NCBI GenBank assembly: GCA_023954195.1
Contig: JAMLIK010000002.1
Span: forward strand, 620,001 to 684,000
Source of the DNA: Xanthobacteraceae bacterium
GTDB lineage: Bacteria > Pseudomonadota > Alphaproteobacteria > Rhizobiales > Xanthobacteraceae
Reading direction: 5' to 3'
DNA: 64,000 bases
Part shown: piece after piece, positions 47,352 to 55,768 of the stretch
Layout: every line of letters starts with the position of its first letter
How positions within the stretch are numbered: the first letter of the stretch is position 1
The notes under the pieces: model-generated
The model's input: the letters and a program-made list of their open reading frames with translations, nothing else
Told to the model about the DNA's origin: nothing
Database searches by the model: none
Position numbers and translations under genes: made by a program

Positions 47352-47378
47352 ATGAAATTCACGAAATTTATGAAATCA
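47352..47378 (+). repeat. Three tandem 9-bp AT-rich repeats
   Basis: ATGAAATTC, ACGAAATTT and ATGAAATCA follow without gaps in an otherwise very GC-rich region, 104 bp upstream of the hydratase start. Candidate operator for the GntR regulator upstream. Confidence 0.5.
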
Positions 47379-47481
47379 GGAGCAATCGGCGCGCGGCGCG
47401 CATGCGATGGAGTTCTACCTCGAACCGCGCGATGGCTGTATCAAGCTCCGAACCACGATCGACCGGGGGAGGTATTCGACC

Positions 47482-48264
47482 ATGATGAGCGACCAGGAGC
47501 GCGCGCGGGCCGCGGACATTCTGATGGAGGCGGAGCGGACGCGGACGCAGGCCGTGCAACTGTCCAAAACCTTTCCGCATATCGAGATCGAGGATTCCTA
47601 CGCGATCCAGAGCGAGACCACGCGGCGCAAGATCGCGGCCGGGCGCCGCCTGATCGGTCACAAGGTCGGGTTGACGTCGAAGGCGATGCAGCAATCGTCG
47701 CAGATCGACGAGCCGGATTACGGCCACCTGCTCGACGACATGATGTTTCAGGACGGCGCCAAGGTGGCGCACGCCAATTACAGCGTGCCGCGCGTCGAGC
47801 CGGAACTGGCGTTCGTGCTCGGCCAGCCGCTGAAGGGGCCGGGCGTCGGGCTGCTCGACGTGATGCGGGCCACCGAATACGTCGTGCCGGCGATCGAGAT
47901 CATCGATGCACGGGTGCAGAATCCGCGCAAGATTTTCGACACCGTTGCGGACAACGGCGCCGCCGCCGGCATCGTCATCGGCGGCCGGCCGGTGCGGCCG
48001 CACGACGTCGATCTGCGCTGGGTCGGCGCGGTGTTCTACCGCAACTCGGAAATCGAGGAGACCGGCATCGCCGCCGGCGTGCTCGGCCATCCGGCGATGG
48101 GCATCGCCTGGCTCGCCAACAAGGTCGGCCGGTTCGGCACCGTGCTGGAACCGGGCCACATCATGTTGTCCGGCTCGTTCACGCGGCCGGTCTGGGCCGA
48201 CAAGGGCGACACGCTGCACGCCGACTTCGGGCCGCTCGGCGCCGTCGCCGTGCAGTTCGTGTGA
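47482..48264 (+). CDS. 2-oxo-hept-3-ene-1,7-dioate hydratase-like enzyme
   Basis: The 260-residue enzyme belongs to the HpaH/MhpD hydratase family: GHKVGLTSKAMQQ, EPELAFVLGQPL, PAIEIIDARVQNPRKIFDTVADNGAAAG and the end DTLHADFGPLG. These metal-dependent enzymes hydrate the 2-oxo-alkenoates formed in meta-cleavage of aromatics such as homoprotocatechuate. None of the other pathway genes is in the window. The ATG at 47482 has GGGGGAGG about 10 bases upstream. It is probably regulated by the adjacent GntR protein (inference). Confidence 0.85.
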   Translation: MMSDQERARAADILMEAERTRTQAVQLSKTFPHIEIEDSYAIQSETTRRKIAAGRRLIGHKVGLTSKAMQQSSQIDEPDYGHLLDDMMFQDGAKVAHANYSVPRVEPELAFVLGQPLKGPGVGLLDVMRATEYVVPAIEIIDARVQNPRKIFDTVADNGAAAGIVIGGRPVRPHDVDLRWVGAVFYRNSEIEETGIAAGVLGHPAMGIAWLANKVGRFGTVLEPGHIMLSGSFTRPVWADKGDTLHADFGPLGAVAVQFV

Positions 48265-48520
48265 GCGGCGCGACGCGGCGGCGACCGGCGTCGGATCGTC
48301 GATCTCGCCCGGTCATGGGATGCGGTTGGTTGAGGGCGTCGGATGCGCCGGCGTGTCGGCAACGGTGCATCCTCGGTTCCGGTCATCTGACTTGCGCGGC
48401 GTGACAGTCGTCAGGGGCTGGGTGGAATAGGTTGGTGCTGAAATAAGCGTCCCAGCCTACATTGGTCGCGACCGTCTGATGGAGGTTCAATCCTGCCAGC
48501 GGTCTTTCTCTAAACGTGAG

Positions 48521-48553
48521 GCGGCCTCCGGCAGGGGAGCTACCGGAGGCCGC
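48521..48553 (-). terminator. Strong hairpin between hydratase and flgH genes
   Basis: GCGGCCTCCGG and CCGGAGGCCGC form a perfect 11-bp stem with an 11-base loop. There is no T run after it on either strand, so it may act as a transcript end or stabiliser rather than a classical terminator. The gap 48265-48611 otherwise holds nothing I can identify. Confidence 0.5.
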
Positions 48554-48611
48554 GTGGTGCGCGGCGTCGCGCTGAGGCTGGCGATGCCGCGTGGGAGCTG
48601 GTGAAATCGCG

Positions 48612-49379
48612 TCAGAACGGCAGCAGAATGTCGAGCACCTGCTGGCCGTAGCGCGGCTGCTGCACGTCGGTGATCTGGCCGCGTCCGCCATAGGCGATGC
48701 GCGCCTGCGCGATCTTGCTGGAGTCGATGGTATTGTCGCTCTGAATGTCCTCGGGGCGGACGATGCCGGCGACCACCAGTTCGCGCACTTCGAAATTGAC
48801 GCGGACTTCCTGCTTGCCCTCGACCACGAGGTTGCCGTTGGGCAACAGTTGCGTGACCACGGCGGCGACGCTGGTCTGCAAATTTTCCTGGCGCTGCACC
48901 GAGCCCTTGCCGTCGCTCGACGAGGTCGAGTCGGCGGTCAGCACCCGGCCCGGCAGCACCTGGGCGGCCTTGCCGGTGAGCAGCTTGCTGCCGATGAAGT
49001 CGGACACACCGGTGTCTTCCTTGTTGGTGCGGCTGCGCTGGGTCTCGTTGGCGATGTTGGCCTTGTCGGTGAAGTTCACCGTCACGGTCAGGATATCGCC
49101 GACCTGATGCGCGCGCTGGTCCTTGAAGAAGGCCCGCGAGCCGTTGCGCCACAGCGAGTTGGCGGCGTAGGCGGCGGGCTCCGGCTTCGGCATCGGCATC
49201 TGCACCGGCTTGTAGCCCGGCTGCGCGGTCGGATTCTCGATCGAGGTCAAGGCCGGCTTCTCGCCGATCGCCGCCAGGCGGTCGATCGAGGAACAGCCGC
49301 CGGCGAGCGGCGCGGTCGCCAGCAGGGCGGCGATCAGGAGGGCGCGGTTGGGCGAGGTGAGCATCGGCTTGAACATCAA
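48612..49379 (-). CDS. flgH: Flagellar L-ring protein FlgH
   Basis: The 255-residue outer-membrane lipoprotein forms the L ring around the rod. The lipobox LAGGC ends the signal peptide at about residue 29. FlgH motifs SLWRNGSRAFFKDQRAHQVGDILTVTV and the C-terminal QARIAYGGRGQITDVQQPRYGQQVLDILLPF are intact. The start overlaps the flgA stop in ATGA. It is the last gene of the leftward flgF-flgG-flgA-flgH operon driven from the sigma-54 promoter near 52102. Confidence 0.95.
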   Translation of the reverse strand: MMFKPMLTSPNRALLIAALLATAPLAGGCSSIDRLAAIGEKPALTSIENPTAQPGYKPVQMPMPKPEPAAYAANSLWRNGSRAFFKDQRAHQVGDILTVTVNFTDKANIANETQRSRTNKEDTGVSDFIGSKLLTGKAAQVLPGRVLTADSTSSSDGKGSVQRQENLQTSVAAVVTQLLPNGNLVVEGKQEVRVNFEVRELVVAGIVRPEDIQSDNTIDSSKIAQARIAYGGRGQITDVQQPRYGQQVLDILLPF

Positions 49380-50410
49380 CGTGACTCGGCGGTTCGAGGA
49401 TCGGACGAGGCCGTGTTGGCGGCGACCGCGACGGGCGCGGCGAGGCTGGCTTCGGTGGCGGCGACCGGCTGCGGGGTGACGACGACCTGATTGCGGCCGA
49501 CGACCGTGCCGGAAAACGTGCGTTTGGATTGCAGATTCATGACGCTGACGGCATCGCCCTCGGCGCCGTTCTCCAGCGCCTTGCCGCGGATCGTCAGCGT
49601 GATGCCGGCGGTCTTGTAAACAATGGTCACCGCCTGATCGCGCTGCACCAGATCCGGCTTGGCGAGATCCGACGAACGCAGCGCCTGGCCCTGCCGCAAC
49701 TGCCGCCGCGCCTGCATGCCGACCACCTGCGCGCTCACCGCGACGTCGCGGCCGACTTCCGCGCGGGGCCGCCGCTCGATCGCGACGTCGGAGGCCTTGA
49801 CGATCTCGTTGCGGTCGAGGGCGCGCGTCAGCACCACCGCCTCGACGGTGTCGACCGCGGTGCCGGTGAAGCGCAGCCGGGCCGGCGCCGCGCCGCCGGT
49901 GTTGGCGATCTCGAAGACGGTGTCGAAGCGGCCGTTGCGGGAATCGAAGCGGACGGCGACCGGATGCAGCGCGCCGGTGTTGGCGACGTCGAGCCGCAGC
50001 GGTTCGATGCCGCGATCGAAGCTCAGCTCGATATCGCCGGCCGCGCCCAGCCCGTTGCGGTGCTCCAGCGCGCGGGCGACGCCTTGCTCGATCTCCTTCA
50101 CGTCGATGGTGCGCGCGAGCCGCGTTACCGCGACCTCGCGCAAATTCCGCGCATCGATGCCGATCACCTGATGCGCGCGCAGCGTGGCCAGCACCTGGGC
50201 CGCCGGCAGCTTGCCGGTGGTGCCGGGGTCGGGCGCGCGATAGATGGCGATGGCGGCGGCCGCGCCGGCATTGTCGATCATATCGCCGATCCGCACGATG
50301 TCGGCGGTCACGGTGACGTCGGCGCGCAGTGCGGGCACACCTGCGGACTGCGCGAAAGCGGCGAGCGGCGCGGCGGCGATCAGCGCGGCGGTGAGCAGGG
50401 AGCGGATCAT
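49376..50410 (-). CDS. flgA: Flagellar P-ring assembly chaperone FlgA
   Basis: The 344-residue periplasmic protein has a signal peptide (LLTAALIAAAPLAAFAQ), an N-terminal variable region and the C-terminal SAF/FlgA domain (IVKASDVAIERRPRAEVGRDV, GMQARRQLRQGQALRSSDL, GITLTIRGKALENGAEGD). FlgA helps FlgI polymerise into the P ring. It is longer than the enterobacterial protein, typical for rhizobia. It lies between flgG (14-nt gap) and flgH (4-base overlap). Confidence 0.9.
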   Translation of the reverse strand: MIRSLLTAALIAAAPLAAFAQSAGVPALRADVTVTADIVRIGDMIDNAGAAAAIAIYRAPDPGTTGKLPAAQVLATLRAHQVIGIDARNLREVAVTRLARTIDVKEIEQGVARALEHRNGLGAAGDIELSFDRGIEPLRLDVANTGALHPVAVRFDSRNGRFDTVFEIANTGGAAPARLRFTGTAVDTVEAVVLTRALDRNEIVKASDVAIERRPRAEVGRDVAVSAQVVGMQARRQLRQGQALRSSDLAKPDLVQRDQAVTIVYKTAGITLTIRGKALENGAEGDAVSVMNLQSKRTFSGTVVGRNQVVVTPQPVAATEASLAAPVAVAANTASSDPRTAESR

Positions 50411-50424
50411 GATGGCAAACTCCC

Positions 50425-51213
50425 TCAGCGGAACATGTTGGAGGTCGATTGCAGCATCTGGTCGGCGGCGCTGATGACCTTGGCGTTCATCTCGTAGGCG
50501 CGCTGCGCGGCGATCAGGTCGGAGATTTCCGACACCGCCTCGACATTGGCCTGTTCGAGGTTGCGCTGCTGCATGTCGCCGTAGCCGTCGAGCGTGGCGA
50601 TGCCGTCCTGCGGCGGCCCCGAGGCGGGCGTCTCGGTGAACAGGTTGTCGCCGATCGGCTGCAAGCCGGTCTTGTTCATGAAGCGGGTGAGGCCGATCTG
50701 GCCGAGAATGGTCGGCGTGGTCGAGCCCGGCACCGTCACCGACACCTGCCCCTGCGAGTTGATGGTGAGGCCGGAGGAATTCTGCGGCACGGTGATGGTG
50801 GGTTGCAGCAGGTTGCCCTGGGCGTTGACGATGCGGCCCTGCTGGTCGGTGGTGAACGAGCCGTCGCGGGTATAGGCGAAGCTGCCGTCCGGCATCTGGA
50901 TCTTGAAGAAGCCTTCGCCGCGCACCGCGATGTCGAGATCGTTGCCGGTCGGCGACAGCGTGCCCTGTCCCATCAGCCGCGGCGTGCCGACGGTCTTGAC
51001 GCCGCCGCCGATGTCGATGCCGACCGGCAGGATGGTGCCCTGGTCCGACGCCTGCGCGCCGACGCGGCGGACGTGGTCGTAAATCAGGTCCTGGAACGCC
51101 GCGCGCTGCTTCTTGTAGCCGGTGGTGCGCATGTTGGCGATGTTGTTGGAGATCACCTGGACGTTGAGTTCCTGGGCGGCCATGCCGGTCGCGGCGGTGT
51201 AGAGGGCGCGCAT
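50425..51213 (-). CDS. flgG: Flagellar distal rod protein FlgG
   Basis: The 262-residue rod protein has the near-invariant N-terminus MRALYTAATGMAAQELNVQVISNNIANMRTTGYK and the C-terminal helix NVEAVSEISDLIAAQRAYEMNAKVISAADQML. It forms the distal rod crossing the outer membrane and is exported by the flagellar type III system. Its length is the family norm. It follows flgF by 12 nt in the same operon. Confidence 0.97.
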   Translation of the reverse strand: MRALYTAATGMAAQELNVQVISNNIANMRTTGYKKQRAAFQDLIYDHVRRVGAQASDQGTILPVGIDIGGGVKTVGTPRLMGQGTLSPTGNDLDIAVRGEGFFKIQMPDGSFAYTRDGSFTTDQQGRIVNAQGNLLQPTITVPQNSSGLTINSQGQVSVTVPGSTTPTILGQIGLTRFMNKTGLQPIGDNLFTETPASGPPQDGIATLDGYGDMQQRNLEQANVEAVSEISDLIAAQRAYEMNAKVISAADQMLQSTSNMFR

Positions 51214-51225
51214 GTCAGTCGGTCC

Positions 51226-51990
51226 TTACGCTGGAACGTCGGCGAGTTTTTCGATCGCGGTGCGGCGCAGGTCGCTCTGCTGCTGGAGCAGCGCGGAAAT
51301 CTGCGTGTAGGCGCGGCTCACCGCGATCATGCGGCTCATCTCGACGACCGCATTGACATTGGATTTCTCGATGAAGCCCTGCTGCACCCGCGCGGCGGTA
51401 TCGGCCTGCGGCGCCGCGCCGCCAGCGGAGAAAAGGTTGGCGCCTTCCTTCACCAGCCGCTGCGGATTGGCGAACTTCACCAGCCGCAGTTTGCCGCGCA
51501 CCGAATCGACGCGGGTGTTGGCGCCTTCCGTCACGGTGATGGTGCCGTCGGCGGAAATGGTGATGTCATGGTCGGTCTGCTGCATCTGGATCGGGCCGTT
51601 GGCGCCCATCACTGCGAAGCCGCTCGAATTCACCAATTGGCCGGTGGCATTGACGCGGAAACCGCCGTCGCGGCTGTAGCGTTCGCCGCCGGGGGTCTGC
51701 ACCACGAAAAAGGCGTTGCCGTCGATGGCGACGTCGAGCGGGTTCTTGGTTTCCTGGGTCGGGCCTTGCGCGAAGTCGTGGAAGGTCGCGCGATCCTGCA
51801 CGTAGCTGAGGCGGCGGTCGCGGCCGATGAAATTGTCCTGATGCGCCGTCGGCATCAGGAATTCCTGGAACAGCGACTGGTCGGCCTTGAAGCCGTTGGT
51901 GTTGACGTTGGCGACGTTGTTGGCGACGACGTCGATCTGGCGCTCCAGCGCGACCTGCCGCGACAACCCGATGAGGAGGGTGTTCTCCAT
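51226..51990 (-). CDS. flgF: Flagellar proximal rod protein FlgF
   Basis: The 254-residue rod protein has the N-terminus LLIGLSRQVALERQIDVVANNVANVNTNGFK and the C-terminal NVNAVVEMSRMIAVSRAYTQISALLQ. It heads the leftward operon. The divergent region 51991-52283 contains the sigma-54 promoter and paired ftr-like elements for this operon, and the start of fliL on the other strand. The leader is about 90 nt. Confidence 0.95.
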   Translation of the reverse strand: MENTLLIGLSRQVALERQIDVVANNVANVNTNGFKADQSLFQEFLMPTAHQDNFIGRDRRLSYVQDRATFHDFAQGPTQETKNPLDVAIDGNAFFVVQTPGGERYSRDGGFRVNATGQLVNSSGFAVMGANGPIQMQQTDHDITISADGTITVTEGANTRVDSVRGKLRLVKFANPQRLVKEGANLFSAGGAAPQADTAARVQQGFIEKSNVNAVVEMSRMIAVSRAYTQISALLQQQSDLRRTAIEKLADVPA

Positions 51991-52093
51991 CGGCCTGATC
52001 TCCCCTGATGACGATCGGGGATGGCCTCTCCCAAAGCTGGCCCCGATTCCTGAACCGGCGGCTCTCCCAAGCTGGCGGTTCAGGGTTGCTGAA

Positions 52094-52110
52094 GCGAAAC
52101 CCGTGCCAGT
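52094..52110 (-). promoter_or_regulatory. Sigma-54 promoter of flgF-flgG-flgA-flgH
   Basis: On the minus strand ACTGGCACGGGTTTCGC matches TGGCACG-N4-TTGC with TCGC for TTGC and exact GG-N10-GC spacing. The predicted start is near 52082. Confidence 0.75.
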
Positions 52111-52164
52111 TGGCGAATTGTAGTTAATTCAAGGAGTTGCTCTCAGGGAGCGGTAGCGAGGAGG

Positions 52165-52210
52165 TCGGCAATAACGGTTCATTGGACCATATCGGCCGGC
52201 AAAAAATTCC
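52165..52210 (-). promoter_or_regulatory. Paired ftr-like elements between flgF and fliL
   Basis: CGGCAATAACGG (from 52165) and CCGGCAAAAAATTCC (52196-52210) share the CGGCAA core seen upstream of the flgE and flgI promoters. They lie 55-100 bp upstream of the flgF sigma-54 promoter and 74-119 bp before fliL, so they could activate one side and repress the other. Confidence 0.5.
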
Positions 52211-52283
52211 CAGTCGAGGAACAAAAGAAAGGTTCCGTTAACCATTCCAACCCTAGCGTCCGCAGTGAGGCAGGGCGCACAAG

Positions 52284-52778
52284 ATGGCGGACAACGAACG
52301 CAGCGAAGACGGCGCGGGGGATGAAGGCGCGAAGGCGGCTCCGAGGAGCAAGCGCAAGCTCGTCATCATCGCGGCGGCCGTGTTGGTGTTGATCGGCGCG
52401 GGCGGTGGCGGCTGGTTCTTCCTCGGCCATCGCGGCGCGGAGCCGCACGCCGAGGCGAAAGCGCCGAACCCGCCGGTGTTCGTCGACGTGCCGGATATTC
52501 TGGTCAACCTCGCCGCCTTGCCGGGGGAGCGGGCGCAGTACCTCAAGCTCAAGGTGGTGCTTGAGGTGAAGGACGAGCCGCTGGTCGAGAAGATCAAGCC
52601 GACCATGCCGCGCCTCACCGACATCTTCCAGACCTACTTGCGCGAATTGCGCGTCGCCGACTTGAGCGGCTCCGCCGGCCTGTTCCGGCTCAAGGAGGAA
52701 CTGACCAAGCGCGTCAACGCCGTGGTCGCGCCGGGGCACGTCGACGCCGTGTTGTTCAAGGAAGTCGTCGTGCAATGA
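52284..52778 (+). CDS. fliL: Flagellar basal body-associated protein FliL
   Basis: The 164-residue inner-membrane protein has a short acidic and basic N-terminus, one membrane helix (LVIIAAAVLVLIGAGGGGWFF, about residues 29-49) and a periplasmic stomatin-like domain with YLKLKVVLEVKD. FliL surrounds the stators and supports torque and stability. It heads the rightward fliL-fliM-DUF6468-motE operon. A TTAACCAT half-site lies about 45 bp upstream, but no full CtrA box. Confidence 0.92.
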   Translation: MADNERSEDGAGDEGAKAAPRSKRKLVIIAAAVLVLIGAGGGGWFFLGHRGAEPHAEAKAPNPPVFVDVPDILVNLAALPGERAQYLKLKVVLEVKDEPLVEKIKPTMPRLTDIFQTYLRELRVADLSGSAGLFRLKEELTKRVNAVVAPGHVDAVLFKEVVVQ

Positions 52779-52825
52779 GCGGACGCGCGGGTTGAGACGG
52801 GGCTCGGATTCGGGACGACAGCGCC

Positions 52826-53983
52826 ATGGCGGGTAACGACCAGCTCTCCCAAGATCCGGCGGCGGCGAAGGCCGTGGCCGCCGACGACATCACCGGCGTG
52901 ATGGCGGCGCAGTGGGCCGCCATGGTCGAGGACGACCGCCGCCAGGCGGCCTCCGGCAAGAACGGCAGCGAGCGGGTGCTGTCGCAGGAGGAGATCGACA
53001 ACCTGCTCGGCTTTTCCGTCGGCGACACCAATCTCGACGACAATGCCGGCATCCGCGCCATCATCGACTCGGCGATGGTGTCCTACGAGCGTCTGCCGAT
53101 GCTCGAAATCGTCTTCGACCGCCTGGTGCGGCTCCTGACCACGAGCCTGCGCAATTTCACCTCCGACAATGTCGAGGTCTCGCTCGACCGCATCACCTCG
53201 GTGCGGTTCGGCGACTACGTGAACTCGATCCCGCTGCCGGCGGTGCTGGCGGTGTTCAAGGCGCACGAGTGGGACAATTTCGGCCTCGCCACCGTCGACG
53301 CCAGCCTGATCTATGCGACCATCGACGTGCTGCTCGGCGGCGGTCGCGGCCAGGTGTCGCCGCGCGCGGAGGGGCGCCCCTACACCACCATCGAAACCAA
53401 TCTGGTGCAGCGCCTGATCGAGGTGGTGCTGGCCGACGCCGAGCAGGCGTTCCGGCCGCTGTCCCAGGTCGCCTTCTCAATCGACCGCCTCGAAACCAAT
53501 CCGCGCTTCGCCGCCATCAGCCGACCCGCCAACGCCGCGATCCTGGTAAGGCTGCGCGTCGACATGGAGGATCGCGGCGGCAATATCGAACTGCTGTTGC
53601 CCTATGCGACCATCGAGCCGATCCGCGACGTGTTGTTGCAGATGTTCATGGGCGAGAAGTTCGGCCGCGACCCGATCTGGGAAAGCCACCTCGCCACCGA
53701 GATCGCGCAGGCGCAGATCGCGGTCGACGCCGTGCTCTACGAGGCCGAGATTCCGCTGCGGCAACTGATGAAATTGCAGGTCGGGGATACCTTGCCGCTG
53801 GACATGCGCGCCGACGCCCTGGTCGCGGTGCGTTGCGGCAACGTCACCTTGACGGAAGGGCGCATGGGCCGCGTCGGCGACCGCGTCGCCATCCGTGTCA
53901 CCAAGAACCTGCGCAAACCCAACACCACCTTCGCGATGTTCGAGAAGGCGGACGAGCGAACCAAGGCGACGGAGGCACCATGA
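52826..53983 (+). CDS. fliM: Flagellar motor switch protein FliM
   Basis: The 385-residue C-ring protein has the N-terminal EIDNLLGF CheY-binding-like motif (LSQEEIDNLLGF near residue 55, after an unusually long N-terminal extension of about 50 residues). The middle domain (YERLPMLEIVFDRLVRLLTTSLRNF) is present, as is the C-terminal SpoA/FliN-like domain. It switches rotation direction on binding CheY-phosphate. The stop overlaps the next start in ATGA. fliN and fliG are not in the window. Confidence 0.95.
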   Translation: MAGNDQLSQDPAAAKAVAADDITGVMAAQWAAMVEDDRRQAASGKNGSERVLSQEEIDNLLGFSVGDTNLDDNAGIRAIIDSAMVSYERLPMLEIVFDRLVRLLTTSLRNFTSDNVEVSLDRITSVRFGDYVNSIPLPAVLAVFKAHEWDNFGLATVDASLIYATIDVLLGGGRGQVSPRAEGRPYTTIETNLVQRLIEVVLADAEQAFRPLSQVAFSIDRLETNPRFAAISRPANAAILVRLRVDMEDRGGNIELLLPYATIEPIRDVLLQMFMGEKFGRDPIWESHLATEIAQAQIAVDAVLYEAEIPLRQLMKLQVGDTLPLDMRADALVAVRCGNVTLTEGRMGRVGDRVAIRVTKNLRKPNTTFAMFEKADERTKATEAP

Positions 53984-54423
53984 ATCATTCAATCGGACTG
54001 ATGATCGAGATATTGGTGGCGGTGCTGCTCGTGGTGACGATCGGCTATTGCATGCTGCTGAACAAGCGGTTGTTGCGGCTCAGGGCCGACGAACAGTCGC
54101 TGAAGGCGACGATCGGCGAACTGATTACCGCGACCGAGATCGCCGAGCGCGCCATCGGCGGCCTCAAGCATACCGTGCGCGACGTCAACGAAAATCTCGG
54201 CGACCAGATCGCCGCCGCCGCCGATCTCTCCGATCGGCTGATCCGGCAACTGGCGGAAGGCGATGCGGTGCTCGGCCGGCTGTCGCGGATCGCGGTGGCG
54301 GCGCGCTCGCCGCATGCGCCGGTGACGGCCGCGCCGGAGCCGCGGGTGTCGGCGGCGAAGGCGGCGGCGGCGGCGACCCAGGCGTTCGCCGAGCGCAGGC
54401 GGGCGAGCGGCATCGCCGCATGA
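53980..54423 (+). CDS. Flagellar-locus membrane-anchored protein (DUF6468-like)
   Basis: The 147-residue protein has one N-terminal membrane helix (LMIEILVAVLLVVTIGYCMLL) followed by a coiled-coil region of about 60 residues (LRADEQSLKATIGELITATEIAERAI...) and an Ala-rich tail. Proteins of this shape sit between fliM and motE in many rhizobia and are labelled DUF6468; their function is unknown. ATGA overlaps on both sides (with fliM and with motE) show tight translational coupling, which argues for a role in motor assembly. Confidence 0.75.
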   Translation: MNHSIGLMIEILVAVLLVVTIGYCMLLNKRLLRLRADEQSLKATIGELITATEIAERAIGGLKHTVRDVNENLGDQIAAAADLSDRLIRQLAEGDAVLGRLSRIAVAARSPHAPVTAAPEPRVSAAKAAAAATQAFAERRRASGIAA

Positions 54424-55196
54424 GCGCGTTTCGCGACATCCGCGTGCTGCCGGTGGTGCTGGCGGCGGTGCTGGGGCTGGCGGTGCTGAAATTCGCCGGC
54501 CTCGCCATCGATGGCGGCTATGTCTTCGACTACAACCCGCAGTCCACGCAAAAGTCGTGGGCGCAGGAATATCTCAACTTTCCCGCCGGTGACCGGCGCA
54601 CGGCGGATGCCGGCGACGACGGCGACGTCACCGGATCGGTCGGCGCCGGCGCGAAAGCGGCGCCGGCCGTGAAGCCGCCGGAAACCGCCCCGCCGGCGGG
54701 CGCGATCGTCATTCCCGAGCAGCCGAAGGTGGCGTCCGAATCCGAGCGCGCGATCCTGGAGCGGTTGCAGAGCCGGCGCCAGGAACTCGACGCGCGGGCG
54801 CGCGAGATCGACATTCGCGAGAACCTGTTGAAGGCCGCCGAGGCCCGCATCGCCGACCGCGTCAAGGAACTGAAGGAGACCGAGGCACGGATCGACACCA
54901 GGACGCAGGCGCGCAACGACGCCGACGCCGCGCGGTTCAAGGGACTGGTGACCACCTACGAGGCGATGAAGCCGAAGGACGCGGCGAAGGTGTTCGACCG
55001 GCTGGAGATGTCGGTGCTCTACGAGATCGCCTCGCAGATCGCGCCGCGCAAGATGTCGGACATTCTCGGCCAGATGACGCCGGAGGCCGCCGAGCGGCTG
55101 ACGGTCGAACTGGCGCGCCGCGCCGGCGGCGACAAGACCGTCGCCGCGACCGAACTGCCGAAGATCGAGGGCACGCCGACCGTGCCCGACCGCTGA
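54420..55196 (+). CDS. motE: MotE family flagellar protein
   Basis: The 258-residue protein has an N-terminal helix or signal-like segment (LPVVLAAVLGLAVLKFAGLAI), a Pro/Ala linker, a long coiled coil (residues about 105-170) and a C-terminal MgtE-N-like domain (MKPKDAAKVFDRLEMSVLYEIASQIAPRKMSDILGQMTPEAAERLTVELAR). In Sinorhizobium MotE is a periplasmic chaperone for MotC. No motC is recognised here, but the large unknown periplasmic protein at 55769 is in the neighbouring position. Confidence 0.85.
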   Translation: MSAFRDIRVLPVVLAAVLGLAVLKFAGLAIDGGYVFDYNPQSTQKSWAQEYLNFPAGDRRTADAGDDGDVTGSVGAGAKAAPAVKPPETAPPAGAIVIPEQPKVASESERAILERLQSRRQELDARAREIDIRENLLKAAEARIADRVKELKETEARIDTRTQARNDADAARFKGLVTTYEAMKPKDAAKVFDRLEMSVLYEIASQIAPRKMSDILGQMTPEAAERLTVELARRAGGDKTVAATELPKIEGTPTVPDR

Positions 55197-55216
55197 CGGC
55201 GCATTGAATTTAGATC

Positions 55217-55298
55217 GTCATTGCGAGGAGCGAGGCGACGGAGCAATCCAGCTCTTGCTTCGCGGCCTCTGGATTGCGTCGCTTCGCTCGCAATGACG
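55217..55298. repeat. Family C inverted repeat, copy C4
   Basis: GTCATTGCGAGGAGCGAGGC to TTCGCTCGCAATGAC with GCAATCCAG/CTGGATTGC inner arms, the best preserved copy. It lies after motE. Confidence 0.88.
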
Positions 55299-55348
55299 AA
55301 TGGATGAGCCTTCCATATTCACTCATTCTGTTTGAGGTCAGAACGTCC

Positions 55349-55657
55349 ATGATTCTTCAGATCGTCACCCATCCCGTCACCCAGCGGATGACGCGCGAGG
55401 ACTATCTCGCCGATGCCCGGCCAACGCTCGCCGGGTGGCGGCAGGAGCCCGATCTGGTCAGCAAGTTTTACTGTGAAAATCCCGACGGCGCGCTGGTCGG
55501 CGTCTATCTGTGGAAATCCCGCGCCCGCGCCGAGGCGACCCATGACGCCGCCTGGGCCGAGGCCGTCTTCCGCAAGCGCGGCGTCCGCCCGATCATCGAA
55601 TACAAGGAGGTCCGCATGATCCTCGATAACGACAAGGGAACGGTGACCGAGTTCTAA
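55349..55657 (+). CDS. Small YdhR/ABM-type putative monooxygenase
   Basis: The 102-residue protein looks like a dimeric alpha/beta barrel of the YdhR or antibiotic-biosynthesis-monooxygenase class. Its landmarks are MTREDYLADARPTLAGWRQEPDLVSKFY, GALVGVYLWKSRARAEATHDAAWAEAV and RPIIEYKEVRMIL. The chemistry of such proteins is often unproven. The ATG at 55349 follows a family C repeat and lies inside the flagellar block without evident connection. Nothing suggests it is shared with motE. Confidence 0.65.
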   Translation: MILQIVTHPVTQRMTREDYLADARPTLAGWRQEPDLVSKFYCENPDGALVGVYLWKSRARAEATHDAAWAEAVFRKRGVRPIIEYKEVRMILDNDKGTVTEF

Positions 55658-55683
55658 CGCCTGCTCGGACCGGCCTGTCGACG

Positions 55684-55698
55684 TTAACAAATCCTTAT
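55684..55698 (+). promoter_or_regulatory. CtrA-box-like site (TTAA-N7-TTAT)
   Basis: TTAACAAATCCTTAT matches the CtrA consensus in seven of eight half-site bases. It lies 71 bp upstream of the gene for the 1136-residue periplasmic protein. Confidence 0.55.
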
Positions 55699-55768
55699 TC
55701 GGCCCTGCCTAGACTGCAACGGGCGCGGCCGGCCGCCGATCGCCGCACGGGATTCGAAAACGCTTGAG

